64,000 nt of DNA from Capnocytophaga sputigena. GTDB lineage: Bacteria > Bacteroidota > Bacteroidia > Flavobacteriales > Flavobacteriaceae. The stretch is from positions 62,001 through 126,000 of the forward strand of contig NZ_UAVP01000003.1 of NCBI RefSeq assembly GCF_900446695.1, given 5' to 3'. Shown here piece after piece: positions 25,858 to 35,135 of the stretch (position 1 is its first letter; the number at the start of each line of letters is the position of its first letter). The notes under the pieces were generated by a model. The model was not told the DNA's origin, made no database searches, and worked only from the letters and a program-made list of their open reading frames with translations. The translations under genes and the position numbers were made by a program.

Positions 25858-27057
25858 ATGGCTATAATTGATGTCGTGAGTTGGTCTCCTCAAGGTAGTA
25901 GAGTAGTTTATGCTTGGAAATTCCCCGAAACTAATTTAGCTACTTATACCCAACTAATTGTACAAGAATCTCAAGAGGCTGTATTGTTTTCTAAAGGACA
26001 AATCATAGGAAAATTTGGACCAGGCAAGCATACTCTCAACACTGAAAATATACCTATTTTGCGTAATTTATTCGGAATTCCTTTCGGAGGAAAAAATCCC
26101 TTTACTGCAGAAGTATGGTTTGTAAACAAAGTACAATCGTTTAGTATTGATTGGAATGTGAGTGGAATGCCCATACACGACCCTGATTATAACACCCAAT
26201 TACCCCTTGTAGCCGTTGGTAGATATGGTTTGAAAGTAAATGACTCCGAAACATTCCTTATTAAAGCTGTAGGTACAAAATCTGAATTTACACAAGATGA
26301 TCTTACAAATCAATTTTTTGGAGAATTCTCTACTAAAACAAAATCACAAATAGCCCAATATGTTATCAAACATCGGGTAGGGTATAAATACATTTCAGCT
26401 TTTTTAGATGAATTATCAGGTTATCTCAAAAATGTACTCAATCCTTTTTGGACGAACTTAGGTTTAGAACTCCTTCAATTCAATATCACTAATATCGATA
26501 TTGATAAATCTACTGAAGAAGGTAGAAAGGTAGCTGAGGCAATTGCTACCCAAGCCTCAATGTCAATTACAGGACACACTTGGCAACAAGAACAAATGTT
26601 CAATACTGCTAACAATGCGATTGAAGGATTCGGAAATGGCAATGGAGGTTTATTAGGAGGATTAATGGCAATGAGTATGATGGGAGGTATGAATAATTCT
26701 GGAATGGCAGGAGGAATGATGCAACCTCAATATAACCAACCTACTTTTGGAGGTAATCAACAAGTAGGACAACAAGGAGAACAAGCTCCTATAAAAATGG
26801 TTTTCTGTTCTAATTGTGCTAAAAAATACCCAAGTAATAGTAGTTTTTGCCCTCACTGTGGCAATCCTTACAATCCTTGTCCCAATTGTGGTGCCGACAA
26901 TGATACCAATGCCAAACGTTGTGTGAGCTGTGGCACCCAATTACAACAAACAAACAATATTACTCCTGAGCAAACTATAGCCGATGTTTGTAATCGTTGT
27001 GGAACTGTATTCCCTCCTTCAGCAAAGTTTTGTCCAAAATGTGGGAATAAACGATAA
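25858..27057 (+). CDS. SPFH-domain protein with three C-terminal zinc ribbons (YdjI-like)
   Basis: A 399-residue protein. Residues 1-235 form an SPFH (stomatin/flotillin) domain of the 'virion core protein' type seen in Bacillus YdjI. A linker rich in Gly, Met, Asn and Gln (about 250-310) follows. The last 83 residues hold six CxxC pairs (CSNC from 317, CPHC, CPNC, CVSC, CNRC, CPKC from 392), enough for three zinc ribbons. There is no clear membrane anchor. SPFH proteins form large membrane-bound assemblies, and the YdjI relative works with membrane partners and PspA in envelope stress. It leads six co-directional genes with small gaps. Confidence 0.85.
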   Translation: MAIIDVVSWSPQGSRVVYAWKFPETNLATYTQLIVQESQEAVLFSKGQIIGKFGPGKHTLNTENIPILRNLFGIPFGGKNPFTAEVWFVNKVQSFSIDWNVSGMPIHDPDYNTQLPLVAVGRYGLKVNDSETFLIKAVGTKSEFTQDDLTNQFFGEFSTKTKSQIAQYVIKHRVGYKYISAFLDELSGYLKNVLNPFWTNLGLELLQFNITNIDIDKSTEEGRKVAEAIATQASMSITGHTWQQEQMFNTANNAIEGFGNGNGGLLGGLMAMSMMGGMNNSGMAGGMMQPQYNQPTFGGNQQVGQQGEQAPIKMVFCSNCAKKYPSNSSFCPHCGNPYNPCPNCGADNDTNAKRCVSCGTQLQQTNNITPEQTIADVCNRCGTVFPPSAKFCPKCGNKR

Positions 27058-27086
27058 TATTCAGCAAACAAATAATAGGTAACAAA

Positions 27087-27797
27087 ATGAATATACGTCG
27101 AAAATTATCATTAATAGCCTTAGTTTTAGGTGAAATATTATTGATAACAGCCTTTCTGTTATTGGGTACAAATTTAGCTACAAATATACTTATTCTAAAT
27201 ATTATAGTAGCCTCATTAGTCTATGCCTTGTTTTTTATTGATGTGCTCTTCCCTTGGATACATTTAGGGAAACAGCAACCTATTGAAGTAGGTTCATTGG
27301 GTGTAAGATGGTTTTTCACTTGGATTTATGCCTTTGCTGCTATAGGAGTGATGCTATGTGCTAATATATTCTTCAGTTGGTTCTTTGTCCTGCAATTTGT
27401 TATACAAACAACTCTTATTTTCTTATTAATTTTAGGTATGATTGCTGTATTATCAGCAGCCGATAGAGTAGGGGAGGTGCCTATCTTTGAAAACAGTATT
27501 GGGGCGGGTATTTCTGAAATGAAACAAGTGATGAACAATTTAAAAATACAAATCAGCACACTCCCCGATTTACCCGAAAACCTTGTACATCGAATTAACT
27601 CTTTAAATGAAAACTTGCGATACATTTCACCTGCAAATACAATAGAAGCTCGTGAAATAGAAAAACTTTTTTGCCAAGAAGCTAATGATATGTTAATCGT
27701 TATCAGTGATTATAAGTACAATACAACAACCATTGAAAATCATCTAAAAAAAATGGAATTATTGTATCAAAACAGAAAATCAGTCTATTCAATTTAA
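27087..27797 (+). CDS. Four-TM membrane protein of the SPFH cluster
   Basis: A 236-residue protein with four hydrophobic segments (about 8-28, 32-54, 72-92 and 97-122) and a cytoplasmic helical C-terminal half (about 130-236) that contains amphipathic, coiled-coil-prone sequence. I recognise no family. Its place 29 bases after the SPFH gene suggests it is a membrane partner or anchor for that protein, in the way YdjG and YdjH go with YdjI in Bacillus; this parallel is functional inference and not homology that I can show. Confidence 0.65.
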   Translation: MNIRRKLSLIALVLGEILLITAFLLLGTNLATNILILNIIVASLVYALFFIDVLFPWIHLGKQQPIEVGSLGVRWFFTWIYAFAAIGVMLCANIFFSWFFVLQFVIQTTLIFLLILGMIAVLSAADRVGEVPIFENSIGAGISEMKQVMNNLKIQISTLPDLPENLVHRINSLNENLRYISPANTIEAREIEKLFCQEANDMLIVISDYKYNTTTIENHLKKMELLYQNRKSVYSI

Positions 27798-27810
27798 AAA
27801 AAATAAAAAT

Positions 27811-29658
27811 ATGTTAGGAAAAATCTTTTCAGAATCCGATAGTATCTATCACGATCAAGCTAAAGTACTATTAGATTATTATAGCGCAGCAGCTGAAAAA
27901 ATAGTAGCCGAAGAGGAATGCATCGAAAAACAAATTGCAATTTTGGAAGAAGAAAAAGCAATGTTGCAAAAACAAATTGATGGACTTTGGGTGTGGTTTC
28001 TCACCTTAATATTTTTCTTTGTGTATTATATTAAAAAAAATACCCTTGAAAAAGAAATTGCTGACAAAGAAATACGTATTGCTGAGTTCAAGAAACAACA
28101 TAGCGAAATCTTTAGAGATTACAAAGTAACCAAACTTGGTTTAGCTTATGTACCTATTGCTGAACAAATAAAATATACTGATAAAAGTTTTATAGTAGAT
28201 TATACAGGACAAATAGACGAATCTGAAGTTGTACTTCAAATCCCTCGCCAAAACGATTTGCTGGTAGAAACCATTGAAAAACTTGAAAAACTATCAGAAC
28301 AAGCCCCTATAGTAGAAACTTCTTACAACACTGAAACTATCGAAACCGACCAATACTCTACTTCATTCCAAAAAATCAATCAACACGACTATTTTGGAAG
28401 TTTAGAACGTTCATTGCGTACCATTTCCTATTGTATGGATGATTTGAACACTACTTCAGTATCTTTGCCTTTAGTAGCCGATAAGAGCGAGTATTTAGCT
28501 TACCTGAATGAATATGCTACCGATAATGTTCCACAGGGTGCTGTTATAATTCCTGTTTTCAACAAAGAACGATATGCCGATAGTATCAACAAATTTCAGG
28601 AAATCAATCAACTAAGAGATTCTTTATCTAATAAAACTGAGCAATTCGAAAATGTATTAAAGAGTTTAATGCTCACTATGGCTACTTCTGTACAAGCTAT
28701 TTCAGCATTGAAGGTAGCTTCAGCTAATAAAATGATTACTGCTTCTAACAAAGTGTTATATCAACTCTTGAAATCTCCTTATAATCATTATTCACCTGTT
28801 TTAGAACACGAAGAAATAGAACGTATTCGCAATGAAAAGTTTGATTATAGCGAGTCTGTACAAGAGTACATTCCTTTCCATCTAAAACAGAGTTCTCGTG
28901 TGTATTACAACCTAACTTCAGGAATGTGGACTGCAGAAGATGGTAGCACTACCAATCTTCCTTTTGGAGTACATCAAATCTATGAAGAAATTGTAGCTCC
29001 TATGGTACAAAACTTAATGCAAGAAAACCGATTAGAACGCCTCAAAATCTACAATCATATTCACGATCAAAAAACACATTATCTAAATGAGTGGCATAAA
29101 GATACCGAAGCTTTCTATCGCTCAAACCGATTGGAAAGTGCCGATATCATCAACTTAATGCAAGAAAATTTGCGAAAATACGTAGCCGAATACAACACTT
29201 TGATTTCTTATCAACGCACTGAAGATAGTATGATACAAACAGAAGATAACTTAAACAGTGCTGTAGTGGATGTAGCCAACAATTCAGCTGAAACTCTCGC
29301 TGCTTTTGAGATGCAATCTCAAGAATTTAAAACAATACAAGATAATTTTGAGGAATATATGGAACGCCTAAAAGAGGATATAGAACTCAAAGCTATGAAG
29401 TTTGGACATATAGAGTATTATGATGCTAAATTGCGTGATGGACACTCAAATGAAATAGCTGTAGCCACTAATGAAGTGCATGACTTAGAAAATCGCCGAA
29501 AACCTCTTGCTCTTGTAAATCCACTTTTTGCTAAAACATCTGAATTGCCTCCTGTGCCTAATGTAGAAGAAGTTACTTTTGAACACATTTCATTGAACTT
29601 ACCTGTTATAGCCAAAAATGCACTCAACAATTTGAATAATTTCAGTAATAACAAATAA
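27811..29658 (+). CDS. Large coiled-coil protein with one hydrophobic segment, SPFH cluster
   Basis: A 615-residue protein. A coiled coil (about 25-55, with repeated Glu/Lys) runs into a hydrophobic stretch WVWFLTLIFFFVYYI (about 57-71) and on into a second coiled segment, an arrangement like a membrane-inserted helix or hairpin. The rest is largely helical with coiled-coil stretches near 265-300 and 490-545, and a central region (about 340-400) containing RVYYNLTSGMWTAEDGS. No catalytic motif is seen and the family is unknown. It follows the four-TM gene by 13 bases and probably belongs to the same complex. Confidence 0.65.
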   Translation: MLGKIFSESDSIYHDQAKVLLDYYSAAAEKIVAEEECIEKQIAILEEEKAMLQKQIDGLWVWFLTLIFFFVYYIKKNTLEKEIADKEIRIAEFKKQHSEIFRDYKVTKLGLAYVPIAEQIKYTDKSFIVDYTGQIDESEVVLQIPRQNDLLVETIEKLEKLSEQAPIVETSYNTETIETDQYSTSFQKINQHDYFGSLERSLRTISYCMDDLNTTSVSLPLVADKSEYLAYLNEYATDNVPQGAVIIPVFNKERYADSINKFQEINQLRDSLSNKTEQFENVLKSLMLTMATSVQAISALKVASANKMITASNKVLYQLLKSPYNHYSPVLEHEEIERIRNEKFDYSESVQEYIPFHLKQSSRVYYNLTSGMWTAEDGSTTNLPFGVHQIYEEIVAPMVQNLMQENRLERLKIYNHIHDQKTHYLNEWHKDTEAFYRSNRLESADIINLMQENLRKYVAEYNTLISYQRTEDSMIQTEDNLNSAVVDVANNSAETLAAFEMQSQEFKTIQDNFEEYMERLKEDIELKAMKFGHIEYYDAKLRDGHSNEIAVATNEVHDLENRRKPLALVNPLFAKTSELPPVPNVEEVTFEHISLNLPVIAKNALNNLNNFSNNK

Positions 29659-29670
29659 AACTATAGAATT

Positions 29671-30597
29671 ATGGCTCGAATTGATTGTGTAGTAGACACC
29701 CAACCAATGGCAGATGAAATACAATCTGTCTCCCATCAGATAAATGACACTACCACAGCCGTGGTAGCAATGAAAGCTGCTATAGTTTTAGCTGAACAAC
29801 AAGCAGCTGATATGGTCTGCAGAAATGTAAACAAAGGTTTTTACACCCTTATGCGTTCCCAAATATCTCAAAAAATAGCTAAACTACAAAGCGAAGTCGA
29901 TTCTCAACTGATGCAACTCAATGCGCAACGCAAACAACTTTTAGCAATTAAAAATCGTATGGAACGCGATTACAATATGCTTTCTGACAGATATTTGAAG
30001 CTCTTCAACGGAATAAACCAAAATCTTAAACAACGTATTTTAGAACTTGACCGTCCTGTATTTAATTTTGCAGTTCAGGAAGTAGGAAAAGTATCAAATA
30101 GAACTAAATACTTAGCTGCTACAGTACCTATTTCTCAGTTAGAATCGCTCATTACAAGCCAGCAGATTGTAATATCTAATATAAAATATCGTGCAGAAAA
30201 AGTGATTGAGTCAATGACTAACTTTTTAGCTAATACTTCTGAGCAAAAAAAATTATCAGAACGTGTATTACTAAAAAATGAAAAAGTTCAAAATACAACA
30301 TTACTCATACCTGCCTTAGTATGTGAGTCCAATTTCGACAGTTTCGATAATAAAAAACTCGAAGTAATTGTGAGCAAAGAACAACTCAATACCTCTGTAC
30401 AATCAGCAATGAAAAACACACTAAATCAACACTTAGAACAACTAGTATGGAATGATGCCTGCGAGCCTCACCAAGAAGTAAAAAGTGAATTTAGTAAGAT
30501 GCTTGCAACTAGCAATACCTCTCAAAGAGTGAAAGATATGGCTAACAAGCTTTTTATAGCGACTCATTTCCAAACCATTAAAAACGAACAGCTATGA
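29671..30597 (+). CDS. Coiled-coil protein, paralogue A of the SPFH cluster
   Basis: A 308-residue soluble helical protein. Residues 1-130 align with the neighbouring 340-residue protein: both have TAVVAxxAA / GAVVATEAA, then NKGFYTLMRSQISQKIAKLQ versus VKGFFSTIRSEITQQIAELK, then a shared MERDYN-x5-RYLK-x-F and L-[DN]-[RK]-P-x-F-x-F. This indicates gene duplication. No membrane segment or enzyme motif is present. The two genes overlap by four bases, so they are translated together and could form a heteromeric coiled coil. Function unknown. Confidence 0.65.
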   Translation: MARIDCVVDTQPMADEIQSVSHQINDTTTAVVAMKAAIVLAEQQAADMVCRNVNKGFYTLMRSQISQKIAKLQSEVDSQLMQLNAQRKQLLAIKNRMERDYNMLSDRYLKLFNGINQNLKQRILELDRPVFNFAVQEVGKVSNRTKYLAATVPISQLESLITSQQIVISNIKYRAEKVIESMTNFLANTSEQKKLSERVLLKNEKVQNTTLLIPALVCESNFDSFDNKKLEVIVSKEQLNTSVQSAMKNTLNQHLEQLVWNDACEPHQEVKSEFSKMLATSNTSQRVKDMANKLFIATHFQTIKNEQL

Positions 30598-31616
30598 GTT
30601 ATACTAAAACCATTAGAAAAACAGTTAGAATTCCCTATTCAGGAAGTGTATCGTATGGTCCTTCACAAAGTGGAGGTAGTGTGAGTTATAGTGGTACTGT
30701 AACTGAGGAAATAGAGGTAAATGTAGAAGTAGATACTGAACCTTTTGAAGAAAGTATCTATAATTGTAACCAATCAATAGGTGGACTTACAGGAGCTGTT
30801 GTAGCTACCGAAGCTGCTCAAATAGCTTCAATAAATGCTAATGCTAAAAAAGTAAGTGGCGCTATTGTTAAAGGTTTTTTCAGTACAATCCGTTCAGAAA
30901 TTACTCAGCAAATTGCAGAACTAAAATCACAAGTTGATGCAACTCTCATACATTTGCGCGGACTTGCTCAACGTTGTGTTGAAAAGCAAAAACAAATGGA
31001 ACGAGATTACAATAGCATTGCTAAACGCTATTTAAAAACTTTTGAAGACCTGAATAATGAACTTTCTAATCGCATATATGAACTGAATAAACCTGCCTTT
31101 GCCTTCAGTAAACAAAGTAATCAGCAGAACAATCGTGCTTATGAAAACGATTTGGTGAGTACTGTAGCTGTTTTTGGCAAAGAGGGAGCTGAATTAGAAG
31201 CAAAAATCAGTGCTTCAATAGTCAAAAAAAGAGCTCTTGATACTATTGAAAAAGCTAATACTTTTTTGTTAAAACAAAAACAATTAGAAGAACTTATCAA
31301 TCGAAATATGCTAAAAGAAAGTAAAAATGCTACAGCATACGCTCCTATTTGTTTTATAGAAATGGAAAATGAACAAAAACAGATAGATAAAAAGTTGTAT
31401 CAACAAGAGTTTATCTCTCAGATGCCAACAAATGAGCTTATGGATAACTTTTTGAAACAGAATTGGCATAAATTACCTGAAGAAAACATCGTGCAACTCA
31501 AAAGGTATTTTAATATTGAAATAGATAATCGTTATTCCAATAGTGATAACCATAACTCACGAGTGAAAGGTCATATCTTAAAAATGCTACAACTCAATGA
31601 AATAGAATGTATATAA
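30594..31616 (+). CDS. Coiled-coil protein, paralogue B of the SPFH cluster
   Basis: A 340-residue paralogue of the preceding protein with an added N-terminal region (1-55) that is rich in Ser, Gly, Tyr and Val and reads as short beta strands (VRIPYSGSVSYGPSQSGG, then EEIEVNVEVD). The shared core spans about 60-165 and carries the MERDYN...RYLKTFEDLN block. It contains no signal peptide, membrane segment or catalytic motif. It starts in an ATGA overlap with paralogue A and is followed 22 bases later by the beta-helix protein gene. Function unknown. Confidence 0.65.
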   Translation: MSYTKTIRKTVRIPYSGSVSYGPSQSGGSVSYSGTVTEEIEVNVEVDTEPFEESIYNCNQSIGGLTGAVVATEAAQIASINANAKKVSGAIVKGFFSTIRSEITQQIAELKSQVDATLIHLRGLAQRCVEKQKQMERDYNSIAKRYLKTFEDLNNELSNRIYELNKPAFAFSKQSNQQNNRAYENDLVSTVAVFGKEGAELEAKISASIVKKRALDTIEKANTFLLKQKQLEELINRNMLKESKNATAYAPICFIEMENEQKQIDKKLYQQEFISQMPTNELMDNFLKQNWHKLPEENIVQLKRYFNIEIDNRYSNSDNHNSRVKGHILKMLQLNEIECI

Positions 31617-31638
31617 CCCTAAAAATCAACTTATTACA

Positions 31639-32604
31639 ATGAAAGAATTAAAAGAAATTCGTTTTAACGAAAGCAATATACAACTAAAAGATAATTTAGT
31701 AAAAGGAAGTATATTACCTGAAAAAGTAGCCGAATTAACTCGTACCATTACAGTACAAGGAGATACCGTGATAGAAGGTCCTGTATACGCCCATAAACTC
31801 GAAATACAAAATGGAGACTTAGAAATCCAAGGTGCCGTCTTTACTCAATTGGAACTCTATGTAAATAGTGAAGCTCAAGGAAATGTAGCTTTCCAAAAAA
31901 GTGTAGGTTCTGCTAACTCTATCGTTTCAAGAGCTGATAAATTAAAACTTATATTTCATTCCGATATCAATGCTAAAAGTGTAACTCTCTATAATGCTTT
32001 TATAGCAGGTAGCATCTATGCCGATGAAATTGTATTAGATAATTGTGTCGTATGTGGAGGAGTATTTGCTACTCAACAAATAGACTTGAAAAACAGTGTG
32101 GTTGGCACATTCAACACTCCTTCTATACGTATAGAAGGCTCTGTGTATCTATTACTTCCAAGCGCTTTTTCTATAGAAAAAATGCTTGCTACTGCCAATG
32201 CGCAACTATACAACCTCAGTTTAGCTGATTTAGGAGCTCTCTACAAAGGATTACCTCAAACACCTAATTCAGGAAAAATAACAATGGATATTGAAACTGA
32301 TGAGGTAAAAAGCACTCTTGTAAATAACGAAATACAGAAAACTCTTCGCAGTTATACTGTTGTGGGCAAAGTATTAGCTGTAGATTTGATAGATACCGAT
32401 AAGTTTGAAAATCATTTCTTACTTACTGCAGCGAGTTTAGGAGCTCAGCTTCTCAAAACTTATGATTTAGGAGTAGATAAAAATGGTAATGCAGCAACTC
32501 TTACTCTTAATAAAATCCGCGACTTCTTTTTTGATATTCTCAATGGTAAAATAAGTGTTCAAGATATTGATGGCAAGTTTGATATTTCACAGTTAAATAA
32601 GTAG
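31639..32604 (+). CDS. Bactofilin-like / polymer-forming beta-helix protein, SPFH cluster
   Basis: A 321-residue protein. Residues about 35-175 show the short repeating hydrophobic-glycine pattern of bactofilins and polymer-forming cytoskeletal proteins (ITVQGDTVIEGPVYAHKLEI, then LEIQGAVFTQLELYV, SVTLYNAFIAGSIYADEIVL, IDLKNSVVGTF), consistent with a right-handed beta-helix able to polymerise. The C-terminal 140 residues form another, unrecognised domain. It is longer than typical bactofilins (100-200 residues). As the last gene of the cluster it could supply a cytoplasmic scaffold for the SPFH and coiled-coil proteins. The bactofilin link rests on pattern recognition. Confidence 0.65.
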   Translation: MKELKEIRFNESNIQLKDNLVKGSILPEKVAELTRTITVQGDTVIEGPVYAHKLEIQNGDLEIQGAVFTQLELYVNSEAQGNVAFQKSVGSANSIVSRADKLKLIFHSDINAKSVTLYNAFIAGSIYADEIVLDNCVVCGGVFATQQIDLKNSVVGTFNTPSIRIEGSVYLLLPSAFSIEKMLATANAQLYNLSLADLGALYKGLPQTPNSGKITMDIETDEVKSTLVNNEIQKTLRSYTVVGKVLAVDLIDTDKFENHFLLTAASLGAQLLKTYDLGVDKNGNAATLTLNKIRDFFFDILNGKISVQDIDGKFDISQLNK

Positions 32605-32619
32605 TCTTACTCTTTTTTG

Positions 32620-32649
32620 TTGTAGTGTTATTTTATTTTTGTATTTTTG
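32620..32649 (+). promoter_or_regulatory. gldF: Promoter of gldF-gldG
   Basis: TTG at 32620-32622, 19 bp, TATTTTTG at 32642-32649. Transcription should start near 32656, which excludes an in-frame ATG at 32647 and supports ATG 32731 for gldF, with a leader of about 75 bases. Confidence 0.7.
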
Positions 32650-32730
32650 CACGCTGAAAAATCACTAAGAATAAAGGTAAGTTGCTTTCACAACTATTTA
32701 CCTTTTATCTCTTACTTCTTAACTATAAAA

Positions 32731-33450
32731 ATGTACGCACTATTCAAAAAAGAAATCCGTTATTTCTTCACTTCGCCCATTGGTCTTACTATCATTGGGC
32801 TCTTTATCGTGCTCAATGGCTTGTTCCTATGGGTCTTTAAAACAGATTACAACATTTTCAATGCTGGTTTCGCCGATATGTTGCCTTTTTTTAGGCTTTC
32901 ATCTTGGGTTTTCGTCTTTTTAGTACCCGCCATTACGATGAGAAGCATCTCCGAAGAGAAAAAAAGCGGTATGTTAGCCCTTTTGTTCACCAAACCGGTC
33001 AGCACTCTGCAAATGGTGCTCGGCAAGTACTTAGGCATCCTCTTCTTGCTCTTTGTAATCCTTTTGCCATCAGTCCTATATGTCTATATGGTATGGGTGT
33101 TGGGTAACCCCGTAGGCAACTTAGATATAGCTGGCACTGTGGGGTCTTATATTGCTTTGTTTTTACTGGTCGCCACCTTTGCCTCAGTAGGCTTATGGGC
33201 GTCATCTATAAGTAGTAACCAAATCATTTCCTTTGTGTTAGCGGCCTTTCTGTGCTTCTTTTTCTTCTTTGGCATCGACCAGCTTATTGCTTTTATAGCC
33301 CCCGAAGATTTTGGTGGGGTAGGCTTCCAAACGCATTTCGACGCTATCAGTAGGGGAGTGCTCGACACCCGAAATATCGTATATTTCCTCTCTGTTATCT
33401 CATTTTTCATATATCTCACTACCTTATCACTCAAAGCCTACAAACGATGA
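32731..33450 (+). CDS. gldF: Gliding motility ABC transporter permease GldF
   Basis: A 239-residue ABC-2-type permease with about six membrane segments. It opens with MYALFKKEIRYFFTSPIG, typical of GldF, and carries EEKKSGMLALLFTKPVS in the first cytoplasmic loop. With GldA (ATPase, not in this window) and GldG it forms a transporter linked to gliding motility in Flavobacteriia; its cargo is unknown. The start at 32731 is supported by the promoter position. The stop overlaps the gldG start by four bases. Its base composition is visibly richer in G and C than the genes on either side. Confidence 0.9.
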   Translation: MYALFKKEIRYFFTSPIGLTIIGLFIVLNGLFLWVFKTDYNIFNAGFADMLPFFRLSSWVFVFLVPAITMRSISEEKKSGMLALLFTKPVSTLQMVLGKYLGILFLLFVILLPSVLYVYMVWVLGNPVGNLDIAGTVGSYIALFLLVATFASVGLWASSISSNQIISFVLAAFLCFFFFFGIDQLIAFIAPEDFGGVGFQTHFDAISRGVLDTRNIVYFLSVISFFIYLTTLSLKAYKR

Positions 33451-35135
33451 AAAAACTCTTTCAAAACTCTATTAGCAAGGTAGTTATAGCCTTAGTATGC
33501 CTCCTTGCAGTCAATTATATCGCCAAACAATGGCACACGCGGATAGACCTCACCCAAGACAAACGTTATACGCTCTCTGAGGTGAGCAAGAAAATACTTG
33601 CTAAAATACAGAATCCTATCGTGATTGATGTATTGCTCAAAGGCAATATCCCTACCGAATTTAAGAAATTACAGACTGAAACAATTCAGTTATTAGACGA
33701 GTATGCAGCTGCCAATAACAACATTATCGTCAATTTTATAAACCCATTAGAAGGGGAGGAGCACCCCGAAAGTGTGATTCAAGAACTGATAAATAATGGC
33801 TATCAGCCCTTGCAAATCACCCAAAATGAAGCAGGAAAATCTTCTATTGAGTATATTTTCCCTTGGGCAGTCATTAGCGATGGCAAGAAGAGTGAGCGTG
33901 TGCGTCTCTTTGTAAACAAACTTGGCTCTACTGACCAAGAGCAGGTACAGAACTCTGTTCAGAAGTTAGAATACAATTTTACCGATGCGTTATATAAGTT
34001 TGCCTTAGATAAAAAGAAGAAAATCGCAATACTTAGAAGTAATGGTGCCCTAGAAGATATCTATATGGCCGACTTCCTCAAAACAGCGCGCGAATACTAC
34101 TTTATAGCACCTTTCACCCTCGATTCAGTGGCTACCAACCCCGAGAAGACTCTACACGACCTCGAAAAATTCGATTTACTACTCGTGCCTAAGCCTACTG
34201 AGCCTTTCACCGATGCCCAAAAGCAGGTCGTAGACCAATATATAATGAATGGCGGTCGTGCTCTATGGCTGATAGATAATGTGGCGGTTTCCTTGGAGGA
34301 TATGTACAAAACAGGCGGAATGACAATGGCAATGCCCATCAATCTAAATCTTACCGATATGTTTTTCCAATATGGTTTCCGTATCAATTACACCTTGGTA
34401 AACGATTTGTACTTTTCTGAAATCATAGTAGCCACAGGCGATGGCTCTCAAACCCGTTATATGCCTATTCCTTGGGTATATAATCCGTTGGTGATTTCAG
34501 GTAATAATCACCTTATCAACAATCATTTAGATGCAGTGAGGTTTCAGTTTGCCAATAGCATCGATACGCTGAAAAATGGAGTGAAGAAAACAGTGCTTCT
34601 CGCTAGTTCACCTTTTTCAAAAGCAGATGGCACCCCACGCGAAATCAACTTGCGCTTCGACCCCAATAACCAGAATAAAGAAGCCTATAAACACGGAAAT
34701 ATTCCCTTAGCAGTGCTTTTGGAAGGAGAGTTTAACTCAGTTTATAAAGATCGCATTCGCCCCATAAACCTCAAAGAAAAATCCGATAGAAGCAAGCCTA
34801 CCAAAATGTTGGTAGTCGCCGATGGCGATATTATCAAAAACGATATAGATAGCAAAAATAATATCCCCTTAGAACTCGGTTTTGATAAATGGACAAGCAA
34901 ATATTATGACAATAAATCCTTCTTGCAGAATGCTTTAAACTATCTTTTAGACGATACTGAGTTTTTGAGTTTACGCAATAAGAAAGTTCAATTAGCTTTC
35001 TTAGACAAACAAAAAGTAGCTGAAAGTATCAATAGTTGGCAAATAAAAGTATTTGTGTATCCATTATTGCTTTTGATATTGGTAATGCTATCAGTGTTAT
35101 ATTTTTATAGGAAGAAGAACATAAGAAAAGTATAA
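33447..35135 (+). CDS. gldG: Gliding motility-associated ABC transporter substrate-binding protein GldG
   Basis: A 562-residue protein with an N-terminal membrane anchor (about 9-26), a large periplasmic part with the GldG/IFT52-like region (LTQDKRYTLSEVSKKILAKI near 35, then NIIVNFINPLEGEEHPE), and a C-terminal membrane segment (about 535-553) before a basic tail. It is the partner of GldF in the gliding-linked ABC transporter. It overlaps gldF by four bases, and the following nuclease gene overlaps its stop by one base (TAATG). Confidence 0.92.
   Translation: MKKLFQNSISKVVIALVCLLAVNYIAKQWHTRIDLTQDKRYTLSEVSKKILAKIQNPIVIDVLLKGNIPTEFKKLQTETIQLLDEYAAANNNIIVNFINPLEGEEHPESVIQELINNGYQPLQITQNEAGKSSIEYIFPWAVISDGKKSERVRLFVNKLGSTDQEQVQNSVQKLEYNFTDALYKFALDKKKKIAILRSNGALEDIYMADFLKTAREYYFIAPFTLDSVATNPEKTLHDLEKFDLLLVPKPTEPFTDAQKQVVDQYIMNGGRALWLIDNVAVSLEDMYKTGGMTMAMPINLNLTDMFFQYGFRINYTLVNDLYFSEIIVATGDGSQTRYMPIPWVYNPLVISGNNHLINNHLDAVRFQFANSIDTLKNGVKKTVLLASSPFSKADGTPREINLRFDPNNQNKEAYKHGNIPLAVLLEGEFNSVYKDRIRPINLKEKSDRSKPTKMLVVADGDIIKNDIDSKNNIPLELGFDKWTSKYYDNKSFLQNALNYLLDDTEFLSLRNKKVQLAFLDKQKVAESINSWQIKVFVYPLLLLILVMLSVLYFYRKKNIRKV

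Noticed and set aside
24596-32604. Prophage or contractile-injection module
   Set aside because: No tail, sheath, baseplate, integrase or lysis gene is present; the similarity is only in coiled-coil content and the SPFH 'virion core' family name.
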